NCBI GenBank assembly: GCA_016185205.1
Contig: JACPOA010000085.1
Coordinates: 1 to 64,000, forward strand
Source: Hyphomicrobiales bacterium
Lineage (GTDB): Bacteria > Pseudomonadota > Alphaproteobacteria > Rhizobiales > Xanthobacteraceae
Length of the DNA stretch: 64,000 bases
Direction of reading: 5' to 3'
The notes below the pieces were generated by a model. It searched no databases and was not told the origin of the DNA. It worked only from the letters and a program-made list of their open reading frames with translations. Both the position numbers and the translations under genes were made by a program. Every line of letters begins with the position of its first letter. Position 1 is the stretch's first letter. Shown here in pieces: positions 53,861-63,322 of this stretch.

Positions 53861-54817
53861 TCAGGGCGTGATCACCCTGACCGGCTTGCCATCGAGCCAG
53901 GCGCGGATGTCCTCGACGATGTCGGGGAAATACTTGCGGTAGTTCTGCTCGCTGACATAGCCGAGATGCGGCGTGTTCACGACATTGTCCAGCTTGCGAT
54001 AGGGATGGTCGAGCGGCAGCGGCTCGACTTCGAACACGTCGAGCCCGGCGCCGGCGATCTTCTTGTCCTGCAGCGCCTTGAGCAGGGCCGCCTGATCGAC
54101 GATCGGCGCGCGCGCCGTGTTGATCAGATAGGCGGTGGGCTTCATGCGTCCGATATCGGCCGCCGTGACCAGCCCGCGCGAGCGCTCGCCGAGCTGATAG
54201 TGGATGCTGACGATATCGGCCTTGCCGAACAGGTCCTCCTTGCTGGCGTAATCGACGCCGGCCTCCTTGGCCTTTTCGGGCGTCAGGTTCTGGCTCCAGG
54301 CCATCACCTTCATGCCGAAAGCCTTGCCGATATTGGCCACGCGCTGGCCGAGCTTGCCGAGGCCGACGATGCCGAGGGTAAGCCCCTCGAGGTCATGACC
54401 GATGGTCACCTGCCAGGGGCTGCCTGCCTTCATCCGTGCATTTTCGAATCCGATGCGGCGGGTGAGTTCCAGCATCAGGCCGAAGGCGATACCGGCGGTG
54501 GGGTTGCCGGCGCTGCCGGTGCCGCAGACGGTGATGCCGCGCTCGCTGGCCGCCTTGATGTCGAAGGAGTTGTTCTTGGCGCCGGTGGTGATCAAGAGCT
54601 TCAGGTCGGGCAGGGCCTCGATCACCTTGCGCGGGAACGGGGTGCGCTCGCGCATGCCGACGACGATGGCGAAGCCCTGCAACGCCTTGATGGTCTCGTC
54701 CTGGCTGGCAAACGGCTGGTCGAAGACCTTGATCTCGACGTCTTTTGCGATGGGGGACCAGTCGGCGAGTTTCAACGCCACATTCTGGTAGTCGTCGAGA
54801 ATGGCTGCCCGAACCAT
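53861..54817 (-). CDS. D-2-hydroxyacid dehydrogenase family protein
   Basis: 318 aa. LLITTGAKNNSFDIKAASER, TLGIVGLGKLGQRVANIGKA (GxGxxG NAD site), VSIHYQLGERSRGLVTAADI with the catalytic Arg in ERSRG, and NTPHLGYVSEQNYRKYFPDI with the catalytic His. The family interconverts D-2-hydroxy acids and 2-oxo acids. It converges with the amidohydrolase (4-base gap). Phosphoglycerate-dehydrogenase-like; substrate unknown. Confidence 0.85.
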   Translation of the reverse strand: MVRAAILDDYQNVALKLADWSPIAKDVEIKVFDQPFASQDETIKALQGFAIVVGMRERTPFPRKVIEALPDLKLLITTGAKNNSFDIKAASERGITVCGTGSAGNPTAGIAFGLMLELTRRIGFENARMKAGSPWQVTIGHDLEGLTLGIVGLGKLGQRVANIGKAFGMKVMAWSQNLTPEKAKEAGVDYASKEDLFGKADIVSIHYQLGERSRGLVTAADIGRMKPTAYLINTARAPIVDQAALLKALQDKKIAGAGLDVFEVEPLPLDHPYRKLDNVVNTPHLGYVSEQNYRKYFPDIVEDIRAWLDGKPVRVITP

Positions 54818-55452
54818 AGGCTTGCGGCTCCTTCGTTGCCCAGGATTGTTCCGAGCCGCCGAATTTAGAGCCGGGAAGCCGAAAAGATAGGGGGTGTTTA
54901 CCCTGTTAGCCGCGCTGGCCGTGCTTGGCCCGCCAGGCCGGGCCGGGCCCGCGCATATAATGCAGTTCGGGCCGGTAGTCGTTGAACATATGGCGGCTCA
55001 GTTTGCGCCAGCGGGTGGCGAGCGCCTGGCCGAACCCGGCAAACGGGCGGGGCAGCAAGGCCGCCGCGGAACCCGAAATGGCCATTATGGCTCGACCCAT
55101 TGAACTGTTCCTGCAAGCCGGGCTCCAAGCCCGTACAATGGTATGTCGTTCGAACCGGTGATTTGGTTCTTGACCTGGATCATGCGTGAACACCCGTAAA
55201 AATACGGTGCCTAACGGGGTCGCTAGAATGATAATTAAGATCAACCTTTCTGAAGTTTTACCGCGATGCTCGAGATTGGCCCGCGGCCCGCCTCATCGTG
55301 AGGCCAGGAAAGGCTGCCGAGACGGCCGGCCTAGCTTGCCCTTTGGAGTTCCGCTCGCTACATCAGCCTCGAATTTCCCGACAAGGCGTCCGGCGGCGTG
55401 GTGTTTTCGCGCTAGGGCCGATTCGGGCTGGAAAAAGGGTTTTGAGAGCGCA
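54818..55452. other. 635-base region upstream of ettA with only one weak small open frame
   Basis: A minus-strand frame from ATG 55100 to 54906 encodes about 64 residues, containing LSRHMFNDYRPELHYMRGPG and a basic end. It could be a small cytosolic protein, but nothing decides it. The rest, up to ettA, has no convincing gene. It presumably holds the ettA promoter and leader. A short hairpin, GCCTCA-TCG-TGAGGC, lies near 55288. Confidence 0.4.
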
Positions 55453-57108
<1,656 letters not shown>

Positions 57109-57153
57109 GGATCGATGCTGCGCTAGCCTCGCACCGCCATAGGGGAGGGCGCT

Positions 57154-58131
57154 ATGAGACTATTCCGTCGTGAATTTCTGCACCTGACTGCCGCCGCGGC
57201 GGCTCTGCCGCTATTGCCAAAGGCGGCGCGGGCGCAGGCCTATCCGGCAAAGCCGGTGCGCATGGTGGTCGGCTTTGCCGCCGGCCAGGCCATCGACATT
57301 CTCGCCCGTCTGTTCGGGCAATCGCTGTCGGACCAGCTCGGCCAGCAGTTCGTGGTCGAGAACCGGGGCGGCGCGGGCGGCAACCTCGCCGCCGAGACGG
57401 TCGTACGCGCGCCGCCCGACGGCTATACGCTCATGGTCATCGGCGCCAACAACGCCATCAACACCACGCTCTATGAGAATCTCAGCTTCAATTTCCTGAC
57501 CGATATCGTGCCGATCGCGGGCATCTACCGCGTGCCGCAGGTCGTGGTGGTCAATCCGGCCTTCCCCGCCAAGACGTTGCCGGAGTTCATCGCCTACGCC
57601 AAAGCCAATCCGGGCAAGGTCAACTACGGATCGGGCGGTGTCGGCTCGGTCGCCCATGTCGCGGCCGAACTGTTCAAGATGATGGCCGGCGTCCAGATGC
57701 AGCACGTGCCCTATCGCGGAGCCGCACCGGCTTTGGGCGACCTGATCGGCGGCCAGCTGCAGGTGATATTCGACAACCTGCCCTCGTCGATCGCGCACAT
57801 CCAGGGCGGCCGGCTGCGTCCGCTGGCGGTGTGCTCGCTCAAGCGCCTCGACGCGCTGCCCGACGTTCCGACCGTCGACGAGTTCCTGCCGGGCTACGAG
57901 ACCAGCGCGTTCGCCGGCCTCGGCGCGCCGAAAGGCACCTCTGCCGATATCGTCGAGAAGCTGAACCGCGCGGTGATCGCCGCGCATGCCGATCCCGCCA
58001 TTCGTAACCGCATCATCGAACTGGGCGGCGTCCCGCTTCCGCTGTCATCGGCGGAGTTCGGCAAGTTCATCGTCAATGAGACGGAGAAGTGGGCGAAGGT
58101 GGTCAAGGCCTCGGGCGCGAAGGCTAACTGA
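57154..58131 (+). CDS. Bug-family tripartite tricarboxylate transporter substrate-binding protein
   Basis: 325 aa with an N-terminal signal (LFRREFLHLTAAAAALPLLP, ending near ARAQAYPAK). RMVVGFAAGQAIDILARLFG, FVVENRGGAGGNLAAETVVR, DGYTLMVIGANNAINTTLYE and VNYGSGGVGSVAHVAAELFK are classic Bug/TctC features. It lies alone between ettA and an ettA 3' fragment without TctA/B membrane genes, as is common for expanded Bug families. Ligand unknown; likely a carboxylic acid. Confidence 0.88.
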   Translation: MRLFRREFLHLTAAAAALPLLPKAARAQAYPAKPVRMVVGFAAGQAIDILARLFGQSLSDQLGQQFVVENRGGAGGNLAAETVVRAPPDGYTLMVIGANNAINTTLYENLSFNFLTDIVPIAGIYRVPQVVVVNPAFPAKTLPEFIAYAKANPGKVNYGSGGVGSVAHVAAELFKMMAGVQMQHVPYRGAAPALGDLIGGQLQVIFDNLPSSIAHIQGGRLRPLAVCSLKRLDALPDVPTVDEFLPGYETSAFAGLGAPKGTSADIVEKLNRAVIAAHADPAIRNRIIELGGVPLPLSSAEFGKFIVNETEKWAKVVKASGAKAN

Positions 58132-58140
58132 CGGGCGGCT

Positions 58141-58554
58141 TTAAGCGATCGAACGCCGCAGCGCGCATCCTGGCGTTCGAGGGCGACAGCCACGTCGAGT
58201 GGTTTGAGGGCAATTTCCAGGACTAGCATCCGTCACGCGGGCATGCGCGCCGATAAAGAAGTCCGGCAGTACGCTTGACCGTGAGCCTCCGGCCGCGCGG
58301 TATTTGCGATAGACCTGCCCGGCCGCGAACAGTCCCGCCGCCGGTATGCGCGCGAATGCGATACCGAGATTGTCGAGCACCCGTTGCACGTCGGCTTCGC
58401 TACTCAGTCTTGCCGACAGTTCCGCAAAGACGATCTCGTTTGTCGAGACCAGGCCTTTGCTCCGGCATTCTTCGAGCCGCTCGATCGACCATGCCTGCCA
58501 TTCGGAGCCGCTCGAAAGGATATCGGCGATGACGTTGGTATCGACGAGCGTCAT
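58141..58554 (-). pseudogene. vapC: VapC-like PIN-domain toxin with 3' end replaced by an ettA fragment
   Basis: 137 codons. Residues 1-109 are VapC-like: MTLVDTNVIADILSS (Asp5), IVFAELSARL (Glu45), VLPDFFIGAHARV (Asp98). Normal VapC continues with a TRDxxRY segment carrying the fourth acidic residue and a final strand. Here, from about residue 110 (58227 downward), the frame runs through the antisense strand of an ettA 3' fragment (58167-58225), so that part is not VapC sequence. The toxin is predicted inactive. It overlaps the antitoxin gene by ATGA. Confidence 0.78.
58167..58225 (+). repeat. partial copy of the ettA 3' end (fragment 1)
   Basis: ATCCTGGCGTTCGAGGGCGA onward matches 56971-57029 of ettA at 57 of 59 bases; both differences are synonymous in ettA (TTC/TTT and AAC/AAT). 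The match starts within one codon of the start of fragment 2 and ends inside the vapC frame. It does not encode a gene by itself. Confidence 0.85.
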
Positions 58555-58838
58555 GCCCGCTTGCGCCGAAGCTTCGGATTGAAGCCGGGATCGAGATCGG
58601 GATCGCCGCGCATTTCCAGCATGAATTCGTCGGTCGTCATCTTGTCGCGGATAAGGCCTTCCTTCGCCAGCGCATACAGGCGCGCCTTGTAATTGTCCTT
58701 CGTCCCCGCCTTCTCGATATAGACCCCGCCCGATCCCGTCGCGCGCACTTCCACCTTGTCGCCTGGCTTAATGCCGGCGGCGTCACGCACTCGCTTTGGC
58801 AGGGTGACTTGGCCTTTGATGGTGACGGTGGTCGCCAT
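58551..58838 (-). CDS. vapB: AbrB/MazE-type antitoxin (VapB-like)
   Basis: 95 aa from ATG at 58838, preceded by GGAG. The swapped-hairpin AbrB domain is ATTVTIKGQVTLPKRVRDAA then GIKPGDKVEVRATGSGGVYI; the C-terminal part (residues 60-95, DEFMLEMRGDPDLDPGFNPK) would contact the toxin. It overlaps vapC by 4 bases. Since the toxin appears truncated, the antitoxin may be an orphan regulator now. Confidence 0.82.
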   Translation of the reverse strand: MATTVTIKGQVTLPKRVRDAAGIKPGDKVEVRATGSGGVYIEKAGTKDNYKARLYALAKEGLIRDKMTTDEFMLEMRGDPDLDPGFNPKLRRKRA

Positions 58839-58848
58839 GAGCGCTCCG

Positions 58849-58873
58849 GTAATACATTTTATAAAAGTAATAC
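58849..58873 (-). promoter_or_regulatory. candidate autoregulatory operator/promoter of vapB
   Basis: GTAATAC occurs twice on the + strand, at 58849-58855 and 58867-58873, 18 bases apart, with the perfect palindrome TTTTATAAAA between them. This sits just upstream of the vapB start. AbrB-type antitoxins bind such AT-rich repeats next to the promoter. No binding is shown. Confidence 0.4.
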
Positions 58874-59144
58874 TTACGGTGAAGGTTGTCAACGGGCCGT
58901 GCAGCCCTCAATCTGCCCACGACTTCAACGTCCGCAGCGCCGAAGGCCAAGACGCTGTTGCGGGCGAGCAGCCGCTTGCTGCGAAAGAACTGCCGGTGGG
59001 TCGGCCGATGAATGCCCTTTGGCGCCGCGACATTCACAAGCCTGCAAAGCGCCAGGATAAGGGCGTCGAGCGAGGCGACCACGCGGACTTCGGCCCTTCC
59101 GAGCGCGACAAGCCGGGCAGCGTCAGCCTACGCTGCACGGCGCG
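58874..59144. other. region between vapB promoter and ettA fragment 2, no gene recognised
   Basis: A minus-strand open frame crosses it, but no domain or credible start is visible. The last bases before the fragment (CGCTGCACGGCGCGC) resemble those before fragment 1 (CGCCGCAGCGCGC), which hints that both fragments share a short flank beyond the ettA homology. Confidence 0.4.
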
Positions 59145-59286
59145 CACATCCTGGCGTTCGATGGCGACAGCCACGTCGAATGGTTCGAGGGCAACTTCCA
59201 GGACTACGAAGCCGACAAGATGCGAAGGCTGGGGCAGGACAGCATCATTCCGCATCGGGTGAAGTACTAAGAAGTTCAGCCGGTAA
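59145..59286 (+). repeat. partial copy of the ettA 3' end (fragment 2), diverged allele
   Basis: It reads [20 protein letters not shown] and on to IIPHRVKY, then a single extra T breaks the frame before AAGAAGTTCAGCCGGTAA (KKFSR stop). Of the codons that differ from ettA, all but one (E to D) are synonymous: CAC/CAT, GAA/GAG twice, CGA, AGG, CTG, ATT, CAT, AGC, CGG. That pattern means it came from a functional ettA of a related lineage rather than from recent copying of the local gene. Confidence 0.85.
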
Positions 59287-59309
59287 CGCTTTTCGGCTAT
59301 AATGTCTGC

Positions 59310-59510
59310 ATGACCGAAGCAGACAGCGCCGTGCTGGAGCACCTGCGCCACATCCGCGGCGCGGTCGACGGCCTGCGCGACGATATGCGCGAGGTCAAGG
59401 GCCGGCTTGGCATTCTTGAAAGCCAATATGCGAACTTATCCAATCGCATGGACCGGCTTGACGGACGTGTCGAAAGAATCGAACGCCGTCTCAATCTCAC
59501 CAACGCCTGA
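59310..59510 (+). CDS. small coiled-coil protein
   Basis: 66 aa, almost entirely amphipathic helix: LEHLRHIRGAVDGLRDDMRE, VKGRLGILESQYANLSNRMD, RLDGRVERIERRLNL. Heptad spacing of L/I/M with charged flanks predicts a coiled coil. Similar small proteins are frequent next to toxin-antitoxin or mobile DNA remnants in Hyphomicrobiales. Function unknown. Confidence 0.65.
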   Translation: MTEADSAVLEHLRHIRGAVDGLRDDMREVKGRLGILESQYANLSNRMDRLDGRVERIERRLNLTNA

Positions 59511-59638
59511 GGCACTTCTGGCTCGCGATGCTTGAGGTGCGCCATCTTTTGGCATCCCGAATCACATATAAGCCTTTGTGAGCGTGCATCGGCGTGTCCT
59601 GCGCCGGACGATTGCCGCGCTCGCAAAGGATACCCGCC

Positions 59639-60217
59639 ATGTCGATGGCTGCCGACGATTCCATTCCCCCCAAGGAATTAGAAGGCCGGTTGCGTCCGCT
59701 GCCGCAGCTCATCTTCTCGTCGCGCTGGCTGCAGCTACCGCTCTATCTCGGATTGATCGTCGCCCAGGGCGTCTACGTCATCCTGTTCCTCAAGGAGCTC
59801 TGGCATCTCGTTCTCGGGGCCGTGAAGTTCACCGAGCAGGAGATCATGCTGGTGGTGCTCGGCCTGATCGACGTGGTGATGATCTCCAACCTGTTGACCA
59901 TGGTGATCGTTGGCGGCTACGAGACCTTCGTGTCGCGACTGGAACTGGAAAAGCACCCGGATCAGCCGGAGTGGCTGTCCCATGTCAACGCCAGCGTGCT
60001 GAAGATCAAGCTGGCGATGGCGATCATCGGCATCTCCTCGATCCATTTGCTGCGCACCTTCATCTACGCCGGGTCGTTGGGCAAAGAGGGCGGCCCCTAT
60101 ACCGAAACTGGCGTCATGTGGCAGGCCATCATCCACGGACTATTCGTCCTGTCGGCTATCGGCATCGCCTATGTCGAACGCTTGGGCCAGATGGATCACG
60201 TCAAGGGTAAGCATTAG
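59639..60217 (+). CDS. UPF0114/YqhA-family inner-membrane protein (TIGR00645)
   Basis: 192 aa from ATG 59639. Three or four membrane helices: LQLPLYLGLIVAQGVYVILF, EIMLVVLGLIDVVMISNLLTMVIVGGYETFVS, LKIKLAMAIIGISSIHLLRT and AIIHGLFVLSAIGIAYV. The GGYETFVSRLE segment is a family hallmark. Function is not established; it lies 8 bases upstream of the lytic transglycosylase gene. Confidence 0.85.
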   Translation: MSMAADDSIPPKELEGRLRPLPQLIFSSRWLQLPLYLGLIVAQGVYVILFLKELWHLVLGAVKFTEQEIMLVVLGLIDVVMISNLLTMVIVGGYETFVSRLELEKHPDQPEWLSHVNASVLKIKLAMAIIGISSIHLLRTFIYAGSLGKEGGPYTETGVMWQAIIHGLFVLSAIGIAYVERLGQMDHVKGKH

Positions 60218-60225
60218 GACGCCCA

Positions 60226-61434
60226 TTGCGGATAATCGCGGTCATTCTGATTGCGACTGCGTTGCTGATGCCGGCGGCGCACGCCGCCGATGCCGCGTTC
60301 CAGCAATGGCTGCAAGATACATGGGCTGACGCGCAAGCACTCGGCGTCTCGCGCGCCACCTTCGACGCCGCCGTGCGCGACCTCGAGCCTGACCTCACGC
60401 TGCCCGATCTCGCGATTCCCGGGCAGCCGGAGCAGGCGCCGCAGCAGGCCGAGTTCGTGCAGACGCCGGGGCAATATTTGCGCGAGGCGAGCTTCGAGCG
60501 TCTGGCCGCGCGCGGCAAGCAACTGGCCGTGCAATATCGCGACACGCTCACCCGCATCGAAAAGCAATTCGGCGTGCCCGGCAATGTCGTGCTGGCGATC
60601 TGGGCGCGCGAGACCGATTACGGCGGCTACACGCTGCCGCACGACGCCATCCGCACGCTGGCGACGCAAGGCTATGTCGGCAAGCGCAAGGATTTCTTCC
60701 GCAACGAATTTCTGCACGCGCTCAAGATGCTGCAGGACGGGACCCCACGCACCGATATGCGCTCGTCCTGGGGCGGCGCGCTCGGCCTCACGCAGTTCCT
60801 GCCGTCGGAGTTCTACAAGTACGCCGTCGATTTCGACGGCGACGGCCGCGCCGACATCTGGCATTCGGTGCCGGACGCGCTCGCCTCCGCCGCCAAGCAG
60901 CTGGCCGGCAAGGGCTGGCGGAAGGGCGAGCGCTGGGCCTACGAGGTGCGTGCCCCGCAGACTGCCGACTGTTCGATCGGCGTTCCCGAAATCACCATGC
61001 CAATGCGCGAATGGCTCAAGCGCGGCTTCGTGCCCGCCAGTGGCCGCAAGCTCTCAGCGGCGGAGCGCGCGTTGCCGGCGTCGTTATTGCAGCCGGAAGG
61101 CGCTTACGGCCCGTCCTTCCTGACGCCGAAGAATTATTACGTGATCAAGGACTACAATTTTTCCGATCTCTACGTGCTGTTCGTCGGCCATCTGAGCGAC
61201 CGCATCGCCGGCGCGCGCGCCTTCGAGACGCCATGGAGCAAGAACGCGCAGCTCAAGACCGGCGAAGTCGAGACGATGCAGCAGCGGCTGACCGCGCTCG
61301 GGCTCTACCGCGACAAGATCGACGGCAAGGCCGGCATGCTCACGCGCGCCGCGCTCGGCGCCTATCAGAAAAACAACGGGCTGAAGGTCGACTGCTGGCC
61401 GACCGCCGCCGTGCTCGATCACATGCGACGCTAG
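60226..61434 (+). CDS. lytic murein transglycosylase (MltB-like) with C-terminal peptidoglycan-binding domain
   Basis: 402 aa from TTG 60226 with a signal peptide (RIIAVILIATALLMPAAHAA). The SLT_2 domain has NVVLAIWARETDYGGYTLPH, where Glu in ARETDYG is the catalytic acid, and RSSWGGALGLTQFLPSEFYK, DGRADIWHSVPDALASAAKQ. The C-terminal PG_binding_1 repeat is VETMQQRLTALGLYRDKIDG. It cleaves glycan strands to 1,6-anhydroMurNAc in the periplasm. Its TAG stop (CTAG) shares bases with the convergent gene's stop. Confidence 0.9.
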   Translation: MRIIAVILIATALLMPAAHAADAAFQQWLQDTWADAQALGVSRATFDAAVRDLEPDLTLPDLAIPGQPEQAPQQAEFVQTPGQYLREASFERLAARGKQLAVQYRDTLTRIEKQFGVPGNVVLAIWARETDYGGYTLPHDAIRTLATQGYVGKRKDFFRNEFLHALKMLQDGTPRTDMRSSWGGALGLTQFLPSEFYKYAVDFDGDGRADIWHSVPDALASAAKQLAGKGWRKGERWAYEVRAPQTADCSIGVPEITMPMREWLKRGFVPASGRKLSAAERALPASLLQPEGAYGPSFLTPKNYYVIKDYNFSDLYVLFVGHLSDRIAGARAFETPWSKNAQLKTGEVETMQQRLTALGLYRDKIDGKAGMLTRAALGAYQKNNGLKVDCWPTAAVLDHMRR

Positions 61435-61751
61435 TCGCAAACCTCGACGCGGCGATGACGCCAGCCATAGCCATCCCAAAAGCGCTGCCGTTCCACGTGG
61501 CAGCCCGGGCCGTCGATATAGTCCGGCGGCTCGACATAGGCCGGGGGTGGCGGCGGGGCGACGTAGACCGGGGCCGGTTCGTAATAGCGCGGCTGGCTGT
61601 TGGCGATGGCCGAGCCGATGATGGCGCCGGCGGCCAGTCCGCCGATGACGCCAGCGCCGACGGCGCAGCCGCGGCAGCCGGCCTGCGCCGGAGACGGCAA
61701 CGCCGCAGCCACTAGGGCGGCCGCGGCGAGCGCAATAATCGTTCGTTTCAT
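61431..61751 (-). CDS. small exported Gly/Pro-rich protein with C-terminal WDGYGW module
   Basis: 106 aa from ATG at 61751, with AGAGGA upstream. Signal peptide KRTIIALAAAALVAAALPSP then AQAG; a Gly-rich hydrophobic stretch VGAGVIGGLAAGAIIGSAIA, a Pro/Tyr-rich linker, and GCHVERQRFWDGYGWRHRRV ending EVCD. The two cysteines bracketing the basic WDGYGW module probably form a disulphide. It is the first of three related genes here. A hairpin (GCCGAT-ATAA-ATCGGC, 61766-61781) lies in its leader. Confidence 0.78.
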   Translation of the reverse strand: MKRTIIALAAAALVAAALPSPAQAGCRGCAVGAGVIGGLAAGAIIGSAIANSQPRYYEPAPVYVAPPPPPAYVEPPDYIDGPGCHVERQRFWDGYGWRHRRVEVCD

Positions 61752-61815
61752 GGGTGTCCTCTCGGGCCGATATAAATCGGCGCCGATCATGCACCCAAGG
61801 CCGTTACGCGTTCCT

Positions 61816-62154
61816 TTACGGGCAAACGAAGCGAGCGCGGCTCCAGCGGATCGGGTTGCCATAGGCGTCGAAGGCGACCGGCCGGCGGCGCCAGTGGCCA
61901 CCCGGGCAGTCGATCGGGTAGGGCTCGGCATAGCCTTCGTAATACACATAGCCCGGCGCCGGCGCGTAGCGCGGACCGTAGGCGTTGGCGATGGCGCCGC
62001 CGACGATGACCCCACCGAGAATGCCAAGACCGATAGCGGCATCGCTGCCGTGGCCGTGGTGGCCGTAATGTTGTGCATCGGCAGTAGTCGGCGCGGCCAG
62101 GGTGCCGACGGCGATCGTCGCCGCTGCCGCGATCGCTAAGATAGTCTTCTTCAT
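61816..62154 (-). CDS. small exported Gly/His/Tyr-rich protein, paralogue of its neighbours
   Basis: 112 aa. Signal KKTILAIAAAATIAVGTLAA, APTTADAQ; His-rich HYGHHGHG; Gly-rich IGLGILGGVIVGGAIANAYG; Tyr-rich linker; C-terminal IDCPGGHWRRRPVAFDAYGN then PIRWSRARFVCP. It has the same plan as the flanking genes with a more diverged Cys-bracketed module. Probably periplasmic or outer-membrane associated; role unknown. Confidence 0.75.
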   Translation of the reverse strand: MKKTILAIAAAATIAVGTLAAPTTADAQHYGHHGHGSDAAIGLGILGGVIVGGAIANAYGPRYAPAPGYVYYEGYAEPYPIDCPGGHWRRRPVAFDAYGNPIRWSRARFVCP

Positions 62155-62292
62155 AGGCGTTTCCCTCCAGGGTGCGGATCGGCCGGGGCCGAGTCGCAAG
62201 ATGGCCAAGTTAAAGCCTGTCCCGGCTCTCGTTAAAGAGGCAGGCCCGAATATGTCGAAAATTTGATGAAGCAGGTTCAACGATTTATTGGA

Positions 62293-62329
62293 AAAAAGGC
62301 CCCGACGCGTCGGCGCATCCGGGCCTTTT
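62293..62329 (-). terminator. intrinsic terminator of the minus-strand small exported protein gene
   Basis: On the minus strand GAAAAGGCCC, a loop of about 18 bases, then GGGCCTTTTTTC; stem AAAAGGCCC/GGGCCTTTT followed by a T run. It lies 25 bases after the stop of the gene at 62354-62680 and separates it from the other two paralogues. Confidence 0.7.
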
Positions 62330-62353
62330 CCATCTCGTTTTCACGGTTGCGGG

Positions 62354-62680
62354 TTAGTCGCAGACCCGCACGCGCCGCGGGTACCAGCCATAGCCGTCCC
62401 AGACCCGCTGCCGGGTCCAGTAGCAACGCGGGCCGTAATAGACCGGGCTGGGCCCGTAGTAATAGCTGGGGCCGTAATAATAACCGGGGCCACCGTAATA
62501 GCCGCCTTGCGAGGCAATCCCGCCGATGATGGCGCCGGCGGCCAGGCCGCCGATGATGCCGGCGGCGATGTGTCCGCCGCGGGCCTCGGCCGGTTGTGGG
62601 GCGGCCACGGCCACGACGACGATAGTCGCGGCGGCCGCGAGAGCTGTCAGGGTCTTGGTCATCTTGGTCATGGCACACAT
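62354..62680 (-). CDS. small exported Gly/Tyr-rich protein with WDGYGW module
   Basis: 108 aa from ATG at 62680 (starts at 62671 or 62662 are also possible). Signal TLTALAAAATIVVVAVAAPQ, PAEARGG; Gly-rich AAGIIGGLAAGAIIGGIASQ; Tyr/Gly/Pro repeats (GGPGYYYGPSYYYGPSPVYY); then RCYWTRQRVWDGYGWYPRRV ending RVCD, nearly identical in plan to the module in the gene at 61431. Likely an envelope protein. Confidence 0.78.
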   Translation of the reverse strand: MCAMTKMTKTLTALAAAATIVVVAVAAPQPAEARGGHIAAGIIGGLAAGAIIGGIASQGGYYGGPGYYYGPSYYYGPSPVYYGPRCYWTRQRVWDGYGWYPRRVRVCD

Positions 62681-62702
62681 TCCTTCAAGTTGCTTTGCTG
62701 GC

Positions 62703-62749
62703 GCACGATCATTTCCGAAAACCGTTTCCCACTTTTCGGGATCATGTGC
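62703..62749. repeat. REP-like palindromic element
   Basis: GCACGATCATTTCCGAAAA, then a central CCGTTTCCCAC, then TTTTCGGGATCATGTGC; the arms are imperfect inverted repeats. The reverse complement of one half matches 37452-37482 (26/31). Such CATGATCC(G/C)GAAAAGTGGGAA elements are widely dispersed in alphaproteobacterial intergenic DNA. It sits in the leader region of the minus-strand small protein gene. Confidence 0.7.
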
Positions 62750-62980
62750 AGGGTCGTAGCCATTCAACGACCGTTCGGTGCATTTCCTGCGATCTGTATC
62801 CGCAGCGTAAACGTTTGGCTTGTTATCGAGGTTCCTATTTTGCGCGTGAATGCGCGGTGAATAGGGCGTTCGGGAACGGCGTTCCGGACCGTTTGGCGGA
62901 TTAAATTTCGGCAAGATTCAAGGCGTAATTGCGGCACACGCAGTCAAGCTTGCGCAGACTGCGTAAACTTGTCTGCGGTA

Positions 62981-63013
62981 CTCGCCATCCTCTCCCGCAA
63001 GGGGAGAGGCGAG
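62981..63013. repeat. CTCTCCC-type intergenic inverted repeat
   Basis: CTCGCC-ATC-CTCTCCC, GCAAG loop, GGGAGAGGCGAG: a stem of 13 pairs with a 3-base bulge. This CCTCTCCC-GCAAGGGGAGAGG pattern is a common intergenic repeat in Hyphomicrobiales. The preceding bases contain CGCAGTCAAGCTTGCGCAGACTGCG, another palindrome-rich segment. Confidence 0.6.
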
Positions 63014-63058
63014 TCGTGGAAGGGAGAGTTACAAGGAAAAGAGAGTTTGCCGCGTGGA

Positions 63059-63322
63059 TTACTTCCAGCCCGATTCCTTGTCGCAGGCTTTGCGCTCGGC
63101 GACATGGGTCTTTTCCCACTGGGTGATGGACTGGCTTTCGTTGTTGTCCATCTTCTCGTTCATGCATGTGCAGTATTTCAGGATCACCGCGTCGGCGGCG
63201 GCGCCCTTGTTGTCCTTCACGCAGGCATTGATCCATTTGACGTCGTCGGTGGTGACGGCAAAGGCGGCAGTGGTCGTGACGCAAACTCCGGCAAGCACGA
63301 GGATGGCAACGATGGTCTTCAT
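63059..63322 (-). CDS. small exported cysteine-containing protein
   Basis: 87 aa from ATG at 63322. Signal peptide KTIVAILVLAGVCVTTTAAF (cleavage near AVTT), then a mature helical domain with WINACVKDNKGAAADAVILK, YCTCMNEKMDNN and ERKACDKESGWK. Four cysteines, including CTC, suggest two disulphides in the periplasm. No family recognised. Confidence 0.7.
   Translation of the reverse strand: MKTIVAILVLAGVCVTTTAAFAVTTDDVKWINACVKDNKGAAADAVILKYCTCMNEKMDNNESQSITQWEKTHVAERKACDKESGWK

Noticed and set aside
58783..59082. Minus-strand frame of 99 codons between vapB and ettA fragment 2
   Set aside because: Overlaps the vapB start and promoter repeat, and has no domain or good start.
62901..63284. Minus-strand frame reading LSPCGRGW-type residues
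   Set aside because: Typical false frame across the CTCTCCC intergenic repeat and out of frame with the small exported protein.
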